DNA of 64,000 nucleotides from MTP4 sp052056915 (GCF_052056915.1 NZ_CP195119.1:2728001-2792000); one strand, 5' to 3'; counted from the first letter of the stretch, positions 8,569 through 16,880 are shown. Made by a program: numbers and translations. The notes: a model not told the origin generated them from the letters alone.

Positions 8569-9108
8569 ATGAACCTGTTTAAAAAAATTATCTCATTGCT
8601 CTTCAAAGACAATGAGCCTGGAAGTACACTTAATGAGCCTTTGAACAAAGAAAATGAGCCTGGAAGTACACTTAATGAGCCTTTGAACAAAGAAAATGAA
8701 CATGAAAGGGCCCTCAATGAGCATTTGAAATCACTGGGACTTAAACCCGGAACTTACGAGGCGTGGATCAATATAGGTCTTGTTCTTATTTCACTTGAAA
8801 GATATGAAGAATCACTCAAAGCCTATGATAAGGCATTAAAATTGAATGAAAATTCTGGGGAAGCATGGGGGAATAAGGGTTTTGTCCTCTTTAAGCTTAA
8901 AAAATATGAAGATTCCCTAAAAGCTTATGATAAGGCATTAGAAACAAACCCGGATCTTGCTGAAACCTGGTTTAATAAAGGTCGTGTACTTCAAAAACTG
9001 GGTCTGAATAATGATGCATTGGCTTGTTATGATAAAGCTCTAGAAATCACTCCTAAATACACAGAGGCCTGGTATCAAAGAGATAATCTTCTTGAATCAT
9101 TCAAATAG
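8569..9108 (+). CDS. TPR-repeat protein ending in an amber codon
   Basis: 179 residues. An Asn/Glu/Pro-rich N-terminal segment is built from a 14-residue unit present three times (two copies identical at DNA level, 8611-8694, the third diverged). It is followed by three tetratricopeptide units with the W-N-x-G...Y-E-x-A-L-x-x-Y-D-K-A-L pattern, for example AWGNKGFVLFKLKKYEDSLK. TPR modules mediate protein-protein contacts; the partner is unknown. The stop is TAG (9106-9108), the only TAG stop among the genes called here. If decoded as pyrrolysine, translation would add 19 residues and end at TGA 9166-9168. Confidence 0.8.
   Translation: MNLFKKIISLLFKDNEPGSTLNEPLNKENEPGSTLNEPLNKENEHERALNEHLKSLGLKPGTYEAWINIGLVLISLERYEESLKAYDKALKLNENSGEAWGNKGFVLFKLKKYEDSLKAYDKALETNPDLAETWFNKGRVLQKLGLNNDALACYDKALEITPKYTEAWYQRDNLLESFK
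8611..8694 (+). repeat. Perfect 42-bp coding duplication in the TPR gene
   Basis: Two identical 42-bp units, 8611-8652 and 8653-8694, encode the same 14 residues; 8695-8736 is a third, diverged unit. Perfect identity suggests a recent duplication, and the length keeps the reading frame. Confidence 0.9.
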
Positions 9109-9280
9109 CCGAGTTTTCCGCAAATGTTCTTCAAAAATAGTATTTTTTTGTTGTTATATATTTCTTGATTATCTGTACTCTGGCAATATTAGGTTAAATT
9201 AAAAATCTACGTTGAGAACCTCATTGGGAACTACCTATTTTATGGAAAACTTTTTAACTGTTTCTGTCCTTTAAAACATC

Positions 9281-9391
9281 ATGAGCACTATTTCCTCTAC
9301 TCAATTCATACCGGGGAGACTACTTCTTGTAATTTTTCTCATTTTGATATTCTGCATTTTCTACTTATTTTACAGGAAAAAGAGAAAGTAA
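9281..9391 (+). CDS. Possible 36-residue single-span membrane peptide
   Basis: An ATG ORF encodes a short polar N-terminus, a hydrophobic segment of about 17 residues rich in Leu, Ile and Phe, and a basic tail YRKKRK. The layout resembles a membrane microprotein or a detached C-terminal sorting segment. No convincing ribosome-binding site precedes the ATG, and such ORFs arise by chance in A/T-rich DNA. Function unknown. Confidence 0.25.
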   Translation: MSTISSTQFIPGRLLLVIFLILIFCIFYLFYRKKRK

Positions 9392-9482
9392 CATTTGTAA
9401 TAATACATCTTTAATCTTTTTTTAATCATTTCTCCAAAGCTGCAAGGTTTTTGGATTCGCCTGTGGATAAACGGGGTTCTCA

Positions 9483-9508
9483 CCGCCCGCCTCAGCGGGC
9501 GGCTTTTT
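9483..9508 (+). terminator. GC-rich hairpin followed by T-run
   Basis: CCGCCCGC (9483-9490), loop CTCA, GCGGGCGG (9495-9502), then CTTTTT. The eight-pair stem is perfect. It looks like an intrinsic terminator on the plus strand, but no confident gene ends just before it. It may instead belong to a decayed mobile-element end. Confidence 0.5.
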
Positions 9509-9684
9509 CCGATAAATTGCATGGAAAATGAAGAAATGCCATTCCTGAGCGTACACTGTACGAATATGAACTCCTGAAATATGGAACCATGAAAAACAAG
9601 TCTAGCAAACATGCTGGCAAGATACAATCTACCTTATTTGGAATGTCACAGCTCATGTATTTTTATTCATTTTTTTAACTTTCC

Positions 9685-9715
9685 TTGAAAGGCCGCCTGC
9701 TTCGCAGTCGGTGAG
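9685..9715. repeat. Copy 2 of a dispersed 31-bp hairpin element
   Basis: 27 of 31 bases match 704-734. The core GCCGCCTGC-TTC-GCAGTCGGT can fold back on itself with one mismatch. It is not followed by a clean T-run. Confidence 0.45.
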
Positions 9716-10000
9716 TGCCCTGGGATCTGAAATCGAATGTCAAAATCCTGGGAATGGCCTTTAAATATCAACTCAAAAAAAGTGGGAGTTCACATGTTTA
9801 AGTAGCAGATCTCGATTTGGGGATTTTTTATTTACATTTCCATCTTTTGATACTATTTTATACACATCTCTAAAAAATTAACTAGTTGTGTAATAAAAGC
9901 CAACTTTTTTAACTGAAGGGTCTCTTACTTGCAATTATTAGCAAGTTATTTCCCCCCTCTGTATAGTAATTTCTGAAAAACCCCTTAAAATGTGATATAT

Positions 10001-10396
10001 ATGAAACTTCGTGTTGTAAGTTCAAAAGAAGAAATTGATACACTAAATGAAAGTGAAGAACTCATTCACTTCGCATTCAGGCCTTCCAACAAAGATATAT
10101 TCAAACTTATTATAAGGTGTCCGAATGTAAAAGCGATCCATGTCCCTTCTTCATACAAGAAAACCATTTCTACCTCTGCCCAGATGTACCTCTCAATGCA
10201 GGGCATTGCCTTACTTGAGGGTGATGTATGGGGTCACAGGAAAGACATCAATGAATATTCGGAAGTTTCCCCACATGTTTTTGACCGCATAACGGAACTA
10301 AAGTCCGAAGGGCTTTCCGAGCAGGATATCGTTGAAAAGGTTTCAGGGGAAACCAAACTCAGCCCTGACTTTATAACCTTTATTATGTCTATCTGA
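10001..10396 (+). CDS. DUF1699 family protein
   Basis: 131 residues from the ATG at 10001; an in-frame GTG three codons upstream is the alternative. The sequence, MKLRVVSSKEEIDTLN onward with IRCPNVKAIHVPSSY and a C-terminal small helical region, fits the DUF1699 family found in Methanosarcinales. No function is established. I see no membrane segment or metal-binding cysteine cluster (one Cys only). There is no clear ribosome-binding site; TTAAAATGTGATATAT just upstream could hold a promoter for a nearly leaderless transcript. It stands alone. Confidence 0.7.
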   Translation: MKLRVVSSKEEIDTLNESEELIHFAFRPSNKDIFKLIIRCPNVKAIHVPSSYKKTISTSAQMYLSMQGIALLEGDVWGHRKDINEYSEVSPHVFDRITELKSEGLSEQDIVEKVSGETKLSPDFITFIMSI

Positions 10397-10499
10397 TGTT
10401 TTTAAATAACAGCATGTTGGCCGATCAAATCCTGATCAGCTTTCATTTTCTTTTTTGCTGGTGCTGTTTCTGGTATTCCTGTTAAAAATTAAATAAAGT

Positions 10500-10566
10500 C
10501 CTATTTTAAAAATCGAAATCATGTTTTAAAAATTGAAATCCTATTCTTAAAAACCGAAATCCTAAA
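10500..10566. repeat. Three short degenerate repeats of about 22 bp
   Basis: The segment repeats CCTATTTTAAAAATCGAAAT three times with small changes, between the DUF1699 gene and tRNA-Pro. Confidence 0.6.
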
Positions 10567-10611
10567 GCCAGAACTCTCTGTGAGAAAAACAATTAGAAAA
10601 TAAGAGTTTGA

Positions 10612-10686
10612 TGGGGCCGCTGAGATTTGAACTCAAGTCGCAAGACCCCCAGCCTTGCAGGATGGACCAGGCTACCCTACGGCCCC
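10612..10686 (-). tRNA. tRNA-Pro (anticodon GGG)
   Basis: The reverse complement folds as a complete 75-nt cloverleaf: acceptor GGGGCCG/CGGCCCC, D-arm GGGT/ATCC with GG in the loop, anticodon stem CAAGG/TCTTG with loop CTGGGGG (anticodon GGG), and a T-arm with loop TTCAAAT. Discriminator is A; CCA is not encoded. There is no intron. It shares the acceptor-proximal layout with the second tRNA-Pro at 58475. Confidence 0.93.
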
Positions 10687-10885
10687 GCAGAGTAGAATTT
10701 GCTTCTTAGATGACAATTCTTGGTTTGCTTGCCATCGTAAACTATTGTAATCAAATATGTAGTATAAATGTATATCGGTACGAATATGGAATTTGGGTTC
10801 TTTGTTAGTATTTTTGTTTGGTTGGTGTTGTGAGGAAAAGCTATCCTTTTTTTCCTATTTGCTCTTTCTTTCTCGCTCAGGATTC

Positions 10886-11566
10886 TTAAAAACCGGGACC
10901 TGAAGGGCCATTCAGGAGAGTTTTTGCCCGGAGGACCCTCTGGATTATGGTTATGTGGGAAAACACGGCTATAAGCACAATTGCCCCGCTCAGCAGTCCT
11001 GTCAGGGCTCCGAAAGCGAGGATAAGCATCCTTTCCGTGCGTTCGGCTACCCCCACACTTAGCTTCCGGCAGCCTGCGGATTCTGCCCTGGCGCGGGTGT
11101 AGCTTACCAGGAAGGAGCCTATTAGGGCAAAACCTGCCCAGAGCCAGCTATCAATCTCCAGAATGGGCGGAAGCGCGAGTTTTCCATTTACAGCCCCGGC
11201 TATGATCCCGAGGAACATCAACCCGTCGGAGTAGCGGTCACAGACCGAATCAAGCACTCCCCCGAAAGGGGTAATAATGCCTTTAGCCCTTGCAACTCCC
11301 CCGTCCAGGGCATCAAAAACTCCACTGAAAAGAATCAAAAGCCCCCCTTCGAAGGGCTTTCCCAGGGCAAATGCCGCACCTGCGGCCACGCTCACCACAA
11401 ACCCCATCAGTGTTAGTGTGTTCGGGGAAAAGGGAATTAAACGGGCGAATGGTGTTATTTTTTCCCTTACGCTGTTTTTCAGATCGTTGAATATTTCAAT
11501 CCCCTCCTTCCTGGCTGAAATGATTTTCTGCCATGGTATTCTGAATCCATGGTACTCTGAATCCAT
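10886..11566 (-). CDS. CDP-alcohol phosphatidyltransferase, probably archaetidylinositol phosphate synthase type
   Basis: 226 residues, integral membrane, with the complete family motif D85-x2-D88-G-x2-A92-R93-x8-G102-x3-D106-x3-D110, whose aspartates bind the divalent metal and the CDP-lipid. Several hydrophobic spans follow. These enzymes move a polar head group onto CDP-archaeol; overall similarity suggests the archaetidylinositol phosphate synthase branch, but archaetidylglycerol- or serine-type synthases cannot be excluded. The start lies within a 16-bp tandem repeat that offers three ATGs in three frames; only the first (11566) is in frame. No ribosome-binding site is visible. Confidence 0.8.
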   Translation of the reverse strand: MDSEYHGFRIPWQKIISARKEGIEIFNDLKNSVREKITPFARLIPFSPNTLTLMGFVVSVAAGAAFALGKPFEGGLLILFSGVFDALDGGVARAKGIITPFGGVLDSVCDRYSDGLMFLGIIAGAVNGKLALPPILEIDSWLWAGFALIGSFLVSYTRARAESAGCRKLSVGVAERTERMLILAFGALTGLLSGAIVLIAVFSHITIIQRVLRAKTLLNGPSGPGF

Positions 11567-11580
11567 GGTATTCTGATTCG
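11534..11580 (-). repeat. 16-bp repeat spanning the start of the phosphatidyltransferase gene
   Basis: On the minus strand ATGGATTCAGARTACC occurs twice in tandem with partial copies on both sides, putting ATGs at 11566, 11550 and 11534. The 16-base period is not a multiple of three, so each ATG is in a different frame. Confidence 0.85.
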
Positions 11581-11779
11581 TCGAAATGATATGGTACCTT
11601 CTATTGAATATGGTAAGTCTTGCTATTGAATATGTCTTTTATTGAATATCCTGCTATTTGTCTTATCTTTTTTGGGAAGATGGCGGAAACAGCCGGTCTT
11701 TTAAATAGTGCCGGCGGGATTCCGATAAAGTTTTTACCTGGATGTTTAATTTTTCTTCTGAATACGCGGTGATATAAAA

Positions 11780-12937
11780 ATGGATCTTGTAGACAATCAC
11801 AGGGAAAAGTGCACACAGTGCGGGCAGTGCCTGGACGTATGTCCGATGTATGATGACATTGATTTGCTCGAGCGCCTTTACGGATACCTTGAAGGCAATT
11901 CTGAAATTGACCCTGATTCCCTTCTCAGTTGCCTGACCTGCGGGCTCTGCGGCGAGGCCTGTCCCGAGGACCTGGGGATCAAAATGCTGATCTCCCCGGC
12001 CCGGCAGAAGTGGGTGGGCGAACATGGCCTCACGGACCGGCAGACCTTGATGGATCCGGATGCTGAAAATAACTTGATAAAAAAAGTCGCTGAAATGAGC
12101 GAGGTTTCCGAATTCCGGGCTGGAAAAGGTTCCGTGGTGTATTTCCCCGGCTGTGCCAGCGGTTACATTAACACCAATATGGCAAAAGCTGCTGTTGCCC
12201 TGCTTGAGAAAGCTGGAGTTGATTACACGGTCATTAGCGGGGTGGAATACTGCTGCGGGGCGGTTTCTGCAGGTGCGGGGAATCCGGGCCCTATCCGCCG
12301 GAATGGGCAGAAGAATATCGAGGAAGTCCGGAAGAGGGGAGGGAAAATCCTGGTCACGACCTGTCCCGGCTGCTTCAAAGCCTTCAAAGAAATGTATCCC
12401 AGGATGTTCGGAGACCCGGGTTTTGAAGTCCTGCAGATTTCCCAGTACCTGGAACGCCTGGTCCGGGAAGGCAAACTCAAGCCAGAAAAGGTCCTCGAAA
12501 ACAGGGTATTTTATCACGATCCCTGCCACCTTACCCGGGGAATGGGCGTGTACCGGGAAGCCAGGGAACTGCTGGAAGGCATCCCTGGGACGTTTCTCGC
12601 AAACAAAACTCCTGAAAATTCGGCATGTTGCGGGTTTGGCGGTGGTGTAAGGCTCAACTATCCTTCCGAATCCCTGGCTGTGGCCTCGGACCGCTACAGG
12701 GTTGCGGGGGAATTGGGCTGTGATCTAATCATAACCAACTGCGCTGGCTGCATGCAAAACCTCGTGGAAGCCGGGTTGGATGGGGAGTCTGGGAAAATAG
12801 AAGTTTTTGACCTGGCCGAATACCTGGCTCTTAGTTTCGGAATTGAAATCGAACGTGATGATGGGAAAATGCTGGAAGTTGTTAACAGGGCTTACAGGCT
12901 CTGTGTTTCAGGTTACGGGAAAAATGATTCCCCATAA
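11780..12937 (+). CDS. HdrD/GlpC-like (Fe-S)-binding protein with two CCG domains
   Basis: 385 residues. Two N-terminal [4Fe-4S] motifs are CTQCGQCLDVCP (C11, C14, C17, C21) and CLTCGLCGEACP (C51, C54, C57, C61). Two CCG cysteine-rich domains follow: FPGCASG, EYCCG, TTCPGC, then HDPCHLTRG, SACCGFGGG, TNCAGC. In heterodisulfide reductase HdrD/HdrB such CCG domains hold the noncubane clusters at the active site. The fused 4Fe-4S plus double CCG layout matches HdrD paralogues and electron-transfer subunits like GlpC or LutA-type proteins. A partner subunit (HdrE, flavoprotein) is not adjacent, so the exact electron donor and acceptor are unknown. GGTGAT at 11768-11773 is the ribosome site. Confidence 0.82.
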   Translation: MDLVDNHREKCTQCGQCLDVCPMYDDIDLLERLYGYLEGNSEIDPDSLLSCLTCGLCGEACPEDLGIKMLISPARQKWVGEHGLTDRQTLMDPDAENNLIKKVAEMSEVSEFRAGKGSVVYFPGCASGYINTNMAKAAVALLEKAGVDYTVISGVEYCCGAVSAGAGNPGPIRRNGQKNIEEVRKRGGKILVTTCPGCFKAFKEMYPRMFGDPGFEVLQISQYLERLVREGKLKPEKVLENRVFYHDPCHLTRGMGVYREARELLEGIPGTFLANKTPENSACCGFGGGVRLNYPSESLAVASDRYRVAGELGCDLIITNCAGCMQNLVEAGLDGESGKIEVFDLAEYLALSFGIEIERDDGKMLEVVNRAYRLCVSGYGKNDSP

Positions 12938-13853
12938 ATGATTTGCCTTGTAAAATTACTCACAAGCAATCACCCATAAATTATATATTCGATCTCAAGT
13001 CGAAAACTATATTATATTTTTTATATTTTTTTGCCCGGTTCTGTTTTTATTTATTTAATGTTCTCATCGCCAGGAAACACTTTTTATAGGCTTGGCAGTG
13101 TTTTTTTTGAAGGTCTGGCTTCTTGGGGGACATTTTCTAATATATAATCTTTTTGTTTTTGAGGTTGGCATGGTGAGGCACTTTATTTTTTTGCACAGTA
13201 GGTTAAAAGGTCGATCGAAAATAAACTTTTTTTTCCGTTTTCTTCCTGAAAATGTATTATTGCTTATAAAAACAGTATCTAGAAAGGTCATGTCATTATG
13301 GTGCTTTTAAGATGGATAGATTTTCCAGCCCTGAACCTGACTTACTATTTTAAATCCTTATTTCTTTATATCATTTCTTCTATACCGTTTGTCTCGCGGG
13401 AAACGTCCGCGTTTAAATTCTTATATTTATAATTTGTGTTTTATCTCCGGTCATTTCGACTGGATAATTTCCGAAAAACCTCCCCAACCAAAAACTATAT
13501 ATGTAACTGCCATTTCTGGATTTCGGTTCTGACAAAATATTTATACTAGTAAAAAGAACATCTGCTTTGGAGACATCTGTAAAACTGAGTTCTAAGCCGG
13601 GAAGAAAAATGGCAATTGAAAAAAATTCCCTCAGCTAAAAACTTGTGAACCCCAAAAATGTGATGGTCATGACTTTTTTGTCATGATTTCCCACGTGTGG
13701 TAATCACGGACTCCCACCTGTGATGGCCATAAGATTTTCTCGTGTGGACCTTTCCCACCATATGAAGCACGAGTTAAGCGCCTAAATCATCATGATTAAT
13801 CGTGATTTTTTGGTTTTTTGGGTCGTCTCTGAAAATACTTCTTAAAAATAAAA
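12938..13853 (+). promoter_or_regulatory. Upstream region and probable long 5' leader of the methylamine operon
   Basis: 916 bases without a credible protein gene. Two BRE/TATA candidates lie close to the operon: CCAAAAACTATATATG at about 13487-13502 and ACAAAATATTTATAC at about 13533-13547. They predict starts near 13525 or 13572 and a leader of about 280-330 nt. The leader contains a perfect hairpin TCATGAC-TTTTTT-GTCATGA at 13667-13686 and a repeated TGTGATGGYCAT motif (about 13660 and 13711). Further upstream, another TATA-like CTTTTTATAGG near 13079 and a hairpin CGCGG-N7-CCGCG at 13395-13411 followed by an A/T tract could bound a separate small transcript; this is speculative. Long leaders are known for methyltransferase operons of Methanosarcina. 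Confidence 0.55.
13667..13686 (+). promoter_or_regulatory. Perfect 7-bp hairpin with U6 loop in the mtbC leader
   Basis: TCATGAC, six T, GTCATGA. It lies about 170 bases before mtbC. It may be a dimeric protein site in DNA or a stem-loop in the leader RNA. Confidence 0.5.
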
Positions 13854-14507
13854 ATGGAGGATGCAATTATTAGCAACGAAGAATTGCTTCAGGAACTGTC
13901 TGATGCGATTGTCTCTTGTAAGAAGGATGCAGTGCTCGCTGCCGTAGAAAAGGCAAAAGGAGTCATTGAACCTTCGGACATCATTGAAAAGGGACTTGCA
14001 GCAGGTATGAACGAGGTCGGTACTCTTTTTGAGAGAGGTAAACTTTTCCTGCCCCACGTGATGATGGCTGCAGACGCAATGACAGCCGGTGTTGAATCCC
14101 TTAAGGACCTGATGCCTGAAGGCTCAGAATCCAAGATGGGCGTCATTGTGAACGGGACTGTGGAAGGAGATGTCCACGACATCGGTAAATCCATCGTGTC
14201 CACTATGCTTCAGTCTGCTGGTTTTGAAGTGCACGACATCGGAAGAGACGTGCCCGTCAAGAACTTCATCGACAAGGCAAAGGAAGTTTCCGCAAACATG
14301 GTTGGCCTGTCCGCTCTTATGACCACCACCCTGCAGGGCCAGAAGGATGTCATTGAACTCCTGAAGGAAGAAGGCATGAGGGATGGTGTCAAAGTCATGA
14401 TTGGCGGTGCACCTGCAACCCAGGCATGGGCTGACAAGATTGGCGCAGACTGCTATGCTGAAAACGCAAGCGAAGCTGTTGCCAAGGCAAAAGAACTGTT
14501 ACTGTAA
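13854..14507 (+). CDS. mtbC: Dimethylamine corrinoid protein MtbC
   Basis: 217 residues from the ATG at 13854. The protein has an N-terminal methionine-synthase-type helical cap followed by a Rossmann cobalamin domain. The lower axial histidine is in GDVHDIGK (D106-x-H108-x2-G111), and GGAPATQAWADKIGADCY lies near the C-terminus. It carries the methyl group from MtbB to the methylcobamide:CoM methyltransferase MtbA (not in this window). Assignment as MtbC rather than MttC rests on sequence recall (VSCKKDAVLAAVEKAKGV) and on the known order mtbC-mttB-mttC-mttP-mtbB. The best ribosome site, GGAGG at 13856-13860, lies inside the first codons, raising the possibility that translation really begins downstream (see findings). 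Confidence 0.88.
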   Translation: MEDAIISNEELLQELSDAIVSCKKDAVLAAVEKAKGVIEPSDIIEKGLAAGMNEVGTLFERGKLFLPHVMMAADAMTAGVESLKDLMPEGSESKMGVIVNGTVEGDVHDIGKSIVSTMLQSAGFEVHDIGRDVPVKNFIDKAKEVSANMVGLSALMTTTLQGQKDVIELLKEEGMRDGVKVMIGGAPATQAWADKIGADCYAENASEAVAKAKELLL

Positions 14508-14553
14508 ATAAGAATTTTTTCTGTATTTTCCTATTCTTATTGGAGGTTAAAAA

Positions 14554-16047
14554 ATGGCACAGAACAATGCAGTTGCTGGCATGAACGCCCTTAACGGCGT
14601 AGAACTTAATCTTTTCACCAACGAAGAACTCAAGGCAATCCACTACGCCACCGTGGAAGTCATGCAGAACCCTGGTATCCAGGTTTCTGACCCTGAAGCA
14701 AGGCAGGTCTTCAAGGAAAACGGTTGTGAAGTCGACGAAGAGTCCCAGATCGTAAAGATCCCTGAATACGTTGTAAGAAAGGCTCTCCAGCTCGCACCCT
14801 CAAGATTCACCCTCTGGGGCCGCGAAAAGAAGTACAATACTCTCATTGAATGCGGCGGAAAGGTACACTGGACCTGCTTCGGTACCGGTGTCAAGATGTG
14901 CAAGTACGAAGCTCCTGGCAAGTACTCCACCATCGACTCCGTTGACAACGACATCGCAGAAATCGCAAAGCTCTGTGACTGGGCAGAAAACATTGACTAC
15001 TTCTCCCTCCCTGTTTCCGCAAGGGACTGGGCAGGCAAGGGCGCACAGGACGTCCACGAAACCTTTACCTCTCTGACCAACACCCAGAAGCACTTCCACC
15101 ACATCGACCCTGTCGGTGAAAACGTCGAGTACTACTGGGACCTCGCAGTCGCATTCTACGGCGGCGACGCAGCAATGGCAAAGAAGAAGCCTATCTTCTC
15201 CATGCTCGTATGCCCGACCAGCCCACTCGAGCTCAGTGTCAACGCCTGTCAGGTCATCATGAAGGGTGCCCGCCTCGGTGTACCACTCAACGTTCTGAGT
15301 ATGGCAATGTCCGGCGGATCCTCCCCGGTCTACCTCGCAGGAACCCTTGTGACCCACAACGCCGAAGTTCTCTCCGGTATCGTGCTCGCTCAGCTCGCTT
15401 GCCCAGGCGCTTCCTGTATGTACGGCAGTTCCACCACAACCTTCGACCTGAAGAAGGGTACGGCACCTGTCGGATCTCCTGAACTCGGCCTCATCAGCGC
15501 CGGTGTTGCAAAACTCGCACAGTTCTACGGTCTACCTTCCTTCGTTGCAGGAACTTAGTCTGACGCCAAGGTTCCGGACGACCAGGCTGGACACGAAAAG
15601 ACAATGACCTGTCTTCTTCCTGCCCTCTCTGGTGCAAACACCCTCTACGGTGCCGGAATGCTTGAGCTTGGTATGACCTTCTCCATGGAACAGCTGGTAA
15701 TTGACAACGACATCATCAAGATGACCAAGAAAGCAATGAAAGGAATCCCGGTCGACACCGAGACCCTGGCAGTTGAGTCCATCCAGAAAGTTGGAATCGG
15801 AAACAACTTCCTTGCCCTCAAGCAGACCAGGAAACTTGTGAACTACCCCTCCGACCCGATGCTCATTGACAGGCAGATGTTCGGAGACTGGGAAGCCGCA
15901 GGTTCCAAGGACCTTGCATCCGTCGCACACGAAATCGTTGTAGACGTCCTCAAGAACCACGTCGTTCCACCAATCGAAGCCGACGTCCTCGCAGCAATGC
16001 AGGCAGTCGTGGACAGGGCTGACAAAGCCTTCAGAGAAGGCCAGTAA
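14554..16047 (+). CDS. mttB: Trimethylamine methyltransferase MttB, pyrrolysine protein (in-frame TAG at 15556-15558)
   Basis: One 497-residue protein when the TAG at codon 335 is read as pyrrolysine; otherwise it would appear as two ORFs (14554-15558 and 15604-16047). Downstream of the TAG the same frame continues at once with SDAKVPDDQAGHEKTM and keeps MttB similarity to the TAA, so this is not a frameshift or a pseudogene. The Pyl position matches that known for MttB (about 334). MttB transfers a methyl group from trimethylamine to Co(I) of MttC; pyrrolysine is thought to bind and present the substrate amine. GGAGG at 14542-14546 precedes the ATG by 7 bases. It is the second gene of the methylamine operon, 46 bases after mtbC. 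Confidence 0.97.
15556..15558 (+). other. In-frame amber codon decoded as pyrrolysine in mttB
   Basis: TAG in the context GGAACT-TAG-TCTGACGCC. Both flanks belong to one conserved protein frame. tRNA-Pyl (pylT) and pylS are needed for decoding and are not in this window. Confidence 0.96.
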
Positions 16048-16079
16048 TCATAATACCAGGATATCCAGGAGATCTAAAA

Positions 16080-16727
16080 ATGGCAAACGAAGCGATTATT
16101 GCTAAAGCAAAAGAATCAATCACCGAATTCGATGAAGAAATGGCTGAAGAAGCAGCAAAGGAAGCTCTTGCAGCCAACATGGACCCTGTAGAGCTTATCG
16201 AGAAGGGCTTTACCGCAGGGATGGAAGAAGTAGGAGCACAGTTCGAACAGGGTACCCTTTTCCTCCCCCACGTGCTTGCAGCCGCAGAAGCAATGAGCGT
16301 AGGCATGGAAGTTATCAAGCCCGAAATGGAGAAGCGCAAATCTGAGACCAAGAGCCTCGGAACTGTTGTCATCGGAACCATCGAAGGTGACATCCACTCC
16401 ATCGGCAAGGACATTGTTGCCTCCATGCTCAACATTGCAGGTTTCAAAGTAGTGGACCTCGGCAGGGACGTTGCAGTTTCCGCCTTCATCGAAAAAGCAA
16501 AGGAAGTCAAACCTACCGTTGTTGCATCCTCCGCCCTTATGACCACCACCATGGTCACCCAGATCCAGATCGAAGAACAGCTCAAGGAAGCTGGCATCCG
16601 CGACCAGATCAAGACCATGGTCGGCGGCGCTCCGGTTACCCAGGACTGGGCAGACCAGATCGGTGCAGACATCTACGGCGAAAACGCCACAGATGTGGTC
16701 AACAAGATCAAGGCACTTGTAGCCTGA
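16080..16727 (+). CDS. mttC: Trimethylamine corrinoid protein MttC
   Basis: 215 residues with the same helical cap plus cobalamin domain as MtbC. The axial histidine is in GDIHSIGK (D104-x-H106-x2-G109), followed by GGAPVTQDWADQIGADIYG. MttC accepts the methyl group from trimethylamine via MttB and passes it to MtbA for coenzyme M methylation. It is paired with mttB: the gap is 32 bases with AGGAG as ribosome site. The TGA stop is followed 15 bases later by a strong stem-loop with a T-run, so part of the transcription probably ends here. Confidence 0.93.
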   Translation: MANEAIIAKAKESITEFDEEMAEEAAKEALAANMDPVELIEKGFTAGMEEVGAQFEQGTLFLPHVLAAAEAMSVGMEVIKPEMEKRKSETKSLGTVVIGTIEGDIHSIGKDIVASMLNIAGFKVVDLGRDVAVSAFIEKAKEVKPTVVASSALMTTTMVTQIQIEEQLKEAGIRDQIKTMVGGAPVTQDWADQIGADIYGENATDVVNKIKALVA

Positions 16728-16741
16728 AAAACGGTCTCGAA

Positions 16742-16788
16742 GCACAGATGATGCATCTCCATGGTGCATCTTTTCTGTGCAATTTTTT
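16742..16788 (+). terminator. Two-stem terminator-like hairpin between mttC and mttP
   Basis: GCACAG (16742-16747) pairs with CTGTGC (16775-16780), enclosing a second stem GATGCA (16750-16755) with TGCATC (16765-16770); AATTTTTT follows. This is the clearest hairpin-plus-T-run in the operon and suggests attenuation, giving more mtbC-mttB-mttC than mttP-mtbB message. Confidence 0.65.
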
Positions 16789-16880
16789 ATTTTGTGCAGT
16801 CTTTGCGGAGCCTATAGCCGTGGTTATAAAAAAAAGCTCTTGCAGGTCATACCAAAAGCTTTACGGGAATTTCCGGAATT

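Larger units (their letters stand above)
9109..10000. other. Gene-poor region with a microORF, a GC hairpin and a dispersed element
   Basis: This 890-base A/T-rich gap contains a 36-codon membrane-type ORF at 9281-9391, a strong hairpin plus T-run at 9483-9508, and the second copy of the 31-bp dispersed element at 9685-9715. A minus-strand ORF across 9370-9627 looks non-coding in composition. I see no RNA gene I can name. Confidence 0.5.

Noticed and set aside
13064..13310. 72-75 codon ORFs on both strands upstream of mtbC
   Set aside because: Overlap each other in an A/T-rich gap and lack start signals.
14554..16047. mttB as two genes or a frameshifted pseudogene
   Set aside because: The only interruption is TAG in frame at the known pyrrolysine position, and similarity continues on both sides.
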